Origin: Plasmodiophora brassicae
Lineage: Eukaryota > Endomyxa: Phytomyxea > Phytomyxea > Plasmodiophorida
Length of the DNA stretch: 64,000 nucleotides
Assembly (NCBI GenBank): GCA_036867785.1
Contig: CP145414.1
Location: forward strand, 1,302,001 to 1,366,000
Direction of reading: 5' to 3'
Position numbers and translations under genes: made by a program. Below the pieces are notes generated by a model, which saw nothing but the letters and a program-made list of their open reading frames with translations, searched no databases and had not been told where the DNA came from. Below are positions 63,590-64,000 of the stretch, one piece after another; the stretch's first letter is position 1, and every line of letters begins with the position of its first letter.

Positions 63590-63778
63590 CTTCTTGAGAG
63601 CAGCAACGATATGCACACAGAATCCAAATTTGTGAGCCAACGCACAGGGGCACCTGTGCGCCGCTACATCGACTCGCCAACCTTCGACCGGCATATCGGC
63701 ACGTTCGAAGTGCTCGTAATGCTTCATAGCACCGCGTAGGACTATCTGCCTCCAACGCGCATCAGAACAGTCCGCCAT
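63362..63778 (-). CDS. SWIM zinc-finger protein fragment
   Basis: 138 residues: WRVDVAAHRCPCALAHKFGF with CVHIVAALKKS gives the SWIM pattern C-x-C-x(n)-C-x-H. After that comes NLPIPGQVAPVGRFVNRAP and an Arg/Gly-rich low-complexity tail. SWIM domains occur in MULE-type transposases, MEKK1-like proteins and chromatin factors. It is short, possibly a remnant or a partial exon, and shares its post-SWIM sequence with the inverted copy upstream. Its start overlaps the start of the plus-strand frame at 63777. Confidence 0.5.
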   Translation of the reverse strand: MADCSDARWRQIVLRGAMKHYEHFERADMPVEGWRVDVAAHRCPCALAHKFGFCVHIVAALKKSNLPIPGQVAPVGRFVNRAPRPAPNRGRRGQRRAGQGPRGGGRGVPAQEEVRARPQGYLPGPGRPRMLGGALDIE

Positions 63779-64000
63779 GTCGCGTTCATTGAAGTCCTAC
63801 CATATCATTTACGAAATCAGCTCACTGTTCAATCACAGACCTAAGACGACTTACGTCGTGCGCTGCAAATGGGCGCTGATGTACGAGAACACTACCGTCG
63901 GGACCGCGGCGGATGTCGAACACGCCGGCGCGGTCAAGGGATGCCCAATGACTGAGCATCGTCTTGCTCGGCGCGAAATCTGCCGCAAACTGTACAGGCA
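63777..64000 (+). CDS. Open frame running off the window edge
   Basis: From the ATG at 63777 the frame is open for 74 complete codons to the window end (SRSLKSYHIIYEISSLFNHR, TYVVRCKWALMYENTTVGTA, PMTEHRLARREICRKLYR). The composition looks protein-like, with two Cys that fall in basic contexts. No family recognised from this part. It starts head-to-head with, and two bases inside, the SWIM fragment. Confidence 0.4.
   Translation, partial: MSRSLKSYHIIYEISSLFNHRPKTTYVVRCKWALMYENTTVGTAADVEHAGAVKGCPMTEHRLARREICRKLYR

Overview
The window is nuclear DNA from a compact, GC-rich unicellular eukaryote. Most genes are cut by short GT-AG introns of about 45-75 bases. Many introns carry a CTAAC/TTAAC-like branch site shortly before the 3' AG, and the products include splicing factor PRPF4, eIF4A, ribosomal protein S11, proteasome RPN7 and a nuclear-encoded complex I subunit. 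Three genes are cilium-specific (RSPH9 of the radial spoke, IFT20 of intraflagellar transport, NPHP4 of the transition zone), so the organism very probably builds a motile flagellum. I cannot name the lineage. AOX, a BT1-type folate/biopterin carrier, an ionotropic-glutamate-receptor-like channel and a plant-type MscS channel fit a free-living flagellate protist.

Layout. 1-8.8 kb: TLDc protein end, ER DnaJ-thioredoxin protein (-), GFA enzyme, RSPH9, tRNA-Asp (-), secreted ankyrin protein, DUS1-type tRNA dihydrouridine synthase, then an RGS-globin-membrane-anchor fusion (-). 9-25 kb: glutamate-receptor-like channel (-), eIF4A (-), IFT20 (-), PRPF4, FabG-like reductase, an unknown membrane protein (-), alternative oxidase, ATG11/FIP200-type autophagy scaffold (-), MscS channel (-). 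25-41 kb: an unknown secreted protein, small proteins, a YbaK-like protein, BT1 carrier, glycosyltransferase-like protein (-), APC permease, aldo/keto reductase (-), NDUFS7, ALIX, DGAT2 (-). 41-58 kb: a SKP1-like/ankyrin fusion, NPHP4, a small ubiquitin-like protein (-), GINS4/SLD5 (-), PSMD6 (-), NMNAT (-), RPS11, NIPA-type Mg transporter, FKBP12. 58-64 kb is repeat-rich: an ankyrin fragment split by a (TC)n tract, a leucine-rich-repeat gene with one repeat per exon and recent tandem amplification (-), a 21-bp minisatellite, and an inverted partial duplication of a SWIM zinc-finger sequence.

Genes lie close together on both strands with no operon logic; the shared themes are housekeeping, cilia, membrane transport and sensing. 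The most unusual objects are the RGS-globin tail-anchored protein (both haem-pocket histidines present), the SKP1-like/ankyrin fusion and its relatives, and the actively rearranging 58-64 kb end. Exon boundaries were set by hand from splice sites, reading phase and remembered family patterns. Where the exon lengths were summed and divide by three, the model is given as more certain.
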